Positions 63,293 to 64,000 of a stretch of DNA of 64,000 bases are shown one piece after another. The notes beneath the pieces are model-generated. The model saw only the letters and a list, made by a program, of their open reading frames with translations, was not told where the DNA came from and did not search any database. Position 1 is the first letter of the stretch. Every line of letters starts with the position of its first letter. Source of the stretch: an uncultured Mycoplasmatota bacterium. GTDB lineage: Bacteria; Bacillota_I; Bacilli_A; RF39; UBA660. The stretch covers positions 4,183-68,182 of the forward strand of contig URLV01000002.1 in assembly GCA_900548725.1 (NCBI GenBank). The letters run 5' to 3'. Position numbers and translations under genes: made by a program.

Positions 63293-63312
63293 TTTAATGA
63301 GGTGAAGTATTA

Positions 63313-63930
63313 ATGGAAAAAATCACAGCTAAACAAGCTGAAACACTAACTTTTGTAAAAAAATACATTGCAAGTCATGGATTCCCACCGTCAGTTAGGG
63401 AAATATGTGCTGGTATGAATTTATCAAGTCCAGCAACTGCACATGCACATTTAGCACAATTAGAAAAAAAAGGAATAATCAGAAAAGAATCTAATAAATT
63501 TAGAACAATCGAACTACTAGTCGAAAACGAATTTGAAGAAAAGAATGAAGAAATAGTTAAAGCACCATTATTAGGTAAAGTTTCTTGCGGTAATCCAATT
63601 GAAGCAATAGAACAACCAAATGAATTTTTTGATCTTCCATCAAGTTTAATTCCTAGAAAAGAAACAATATTTACTTTAAAATGTTCTGGAGAATCAATGA
63701 TTAATGTTGGAATTTACGATGGAGATTATGTTATAGTACAAAAACAAAAAGTAGCTCGTAATGGTGATATAGTAGTGGCCCTTACAGAAGACAACGAAGT
63801 TACTTTAAAAACTTTTTATAAAGAAAAAGACCATATTAGATTACAACCTGAAAATGACACTATGTCTCCTATCATATTAAATAACTGTACAATATTAGGA
63901 AAGGCAATTGGTTTATATAGAAAATTCTAA
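63313..63930 (+). CDS. lexA: SOS repressor LexA
   Basis: 205 residues. The winged helix domain has SHGFPPSVREICAGMNLSS and LEKKGIIRK. The S24 protease domain has the catalytic pair Ser128 (SGESMINVGIYDGD) and Lys166 (VTLKTF). The self-cleavage site is Cys92-Gly93 (GKVSCGNP), not the usual Ala-Gly. RecA-stimulated cleavage would derepress SOS genes, in this window the 36-residue peptide. GAGGTG precedes the ATG. Confidence 0.95.
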   Translation: MEKITAKQAETLTFVKKYIASHGFPPSVREICAGMNLSSPATAHAHLAQLEKKGIIRKESNKFRTIELLVENEFEEKNEEIVKAPLLGKVSCGNPIEAIEQPNEFFDLPSSLIPRKETIFTLKCSGESMINVGIYDGDYVIVQKQKVARNGDIVVALTEDNEVTLKTFYKEKDHIRLQPENDTMSPIILNNCTILGKAIGLYRKF

Positions 63931-63946
63931 CAATAGAATTTTTTTT
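63922..63946 (+). terminator. lexA terminator
   Basis: AAATTCTA, loop ACAA, TAGAATTT, then a T-run; the stem includes the stop codon. The last 54 bases of the window show nothing I can assign. Confidence 0.85.
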
Positions 63947-64000
63947 ATTGTAATTTCAACCGCACCACTTAATTTAATTTTATCAGATAATAAATATTAG

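Noticed and set aside
63006..63305. 99-codon plus-strand frame before lexA
   Set aside because: No ribosome-binding site; it covers the lexA promoter and the antisense of the 24-residue peptide gene, and its composition is that of random AT-rich DNA.

Overview
The window is a strongly AT-rich chromosomal segment of a low-GC Gram-positive (Bacillota / Bacilli) bacterium that lies near, but not within, the classical Mollicutes. UGA is a stop codon: secY and adk end in ATGA overlaps with the next gene, so the Mycoplasma code does not apply. Other clues are a zinc-type S14, no rpmD (uL30) between rpsE and rplO, Shine-Dalgarno starts throughout, a conserved D-Ala-D-Ala carboxypeptidase-spmA-spmB-rluB order, and lexA. 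A gut-type uncultured Bacilli lineage (RF39/Erysipelotrichia-like) would fit, but that is inference.

Layout. 1-0.9 kb: end of a Y-family translesion polymerase, a YolD-like partner and tRNA-Ala(UGC). 0.9-6.6 kb: an InlB-repeat surface protein, rseP, cdsA, two unrecognised genes, ssb. 6.8-9.5 kb: parE, then a gap holding a decayed ORF6N gene and a short promoter-to-terminator unit. 9.5-16.4 kb: rlmD, rluB, spmB, spmA, a D-Ala-D-Ala carboxypeptidase, a prepilin peptidase, a GspF/PilC protein and a YqfQ-like gene. 16.5-21.1 kb: a four-gene surface-protein operon sharing two unnamed domains, with an 11-bp poly-G tract in its promoter region. 21.2-35.3 kb: one long ribosomal operon (S10-spc-alpha) read from a strong promoter at 35.25 kb through rpoA and rplQ.

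36.3-57.9 kb is the standout: about 21.5 kb on the minus strand encoding a complete-looking Gram-positive type IV secretion machine. It has a VirD4 ATPase, a VirB4 split into two overlapping genes, VirB6-like and PrgI/VirB3-like membrane proteins, three VirB2/TrbC-like two-helix proteins, two VirB8-like proteins, an M23+GH24 double wall hydrolase and an M15 peptidase. These are interleaved with Tad-like parts (a TadZ/CpaE-like ATPase, a TadE-like protein, a small pilin-like protein with its own strong promoter) and with large Cys-rich and cadherin-like surface proteins. There is no relaxase, integrase, replication gene or att site, and the locus sits between housekeeping genes. It therefore reads as a resident appendage or secretion system, not a mobile conjugative element.

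57.9-64 kb: an RNase J paralogue with a degraded active site, a DUF523 gene, miaB, a UgtP-like glycosyltransferase, and an SOS-type regulatory region. That region has lexA with a palindromic operator at its promoter. Divergent from it is a 36-residue membrane peptide whose promoter carries LexA-like boxes. Between them lie a short RNA transcribed toward a 24-residue hydrophobic peptide; this RNA and the peptide's mRNA leader share the same sequence words.
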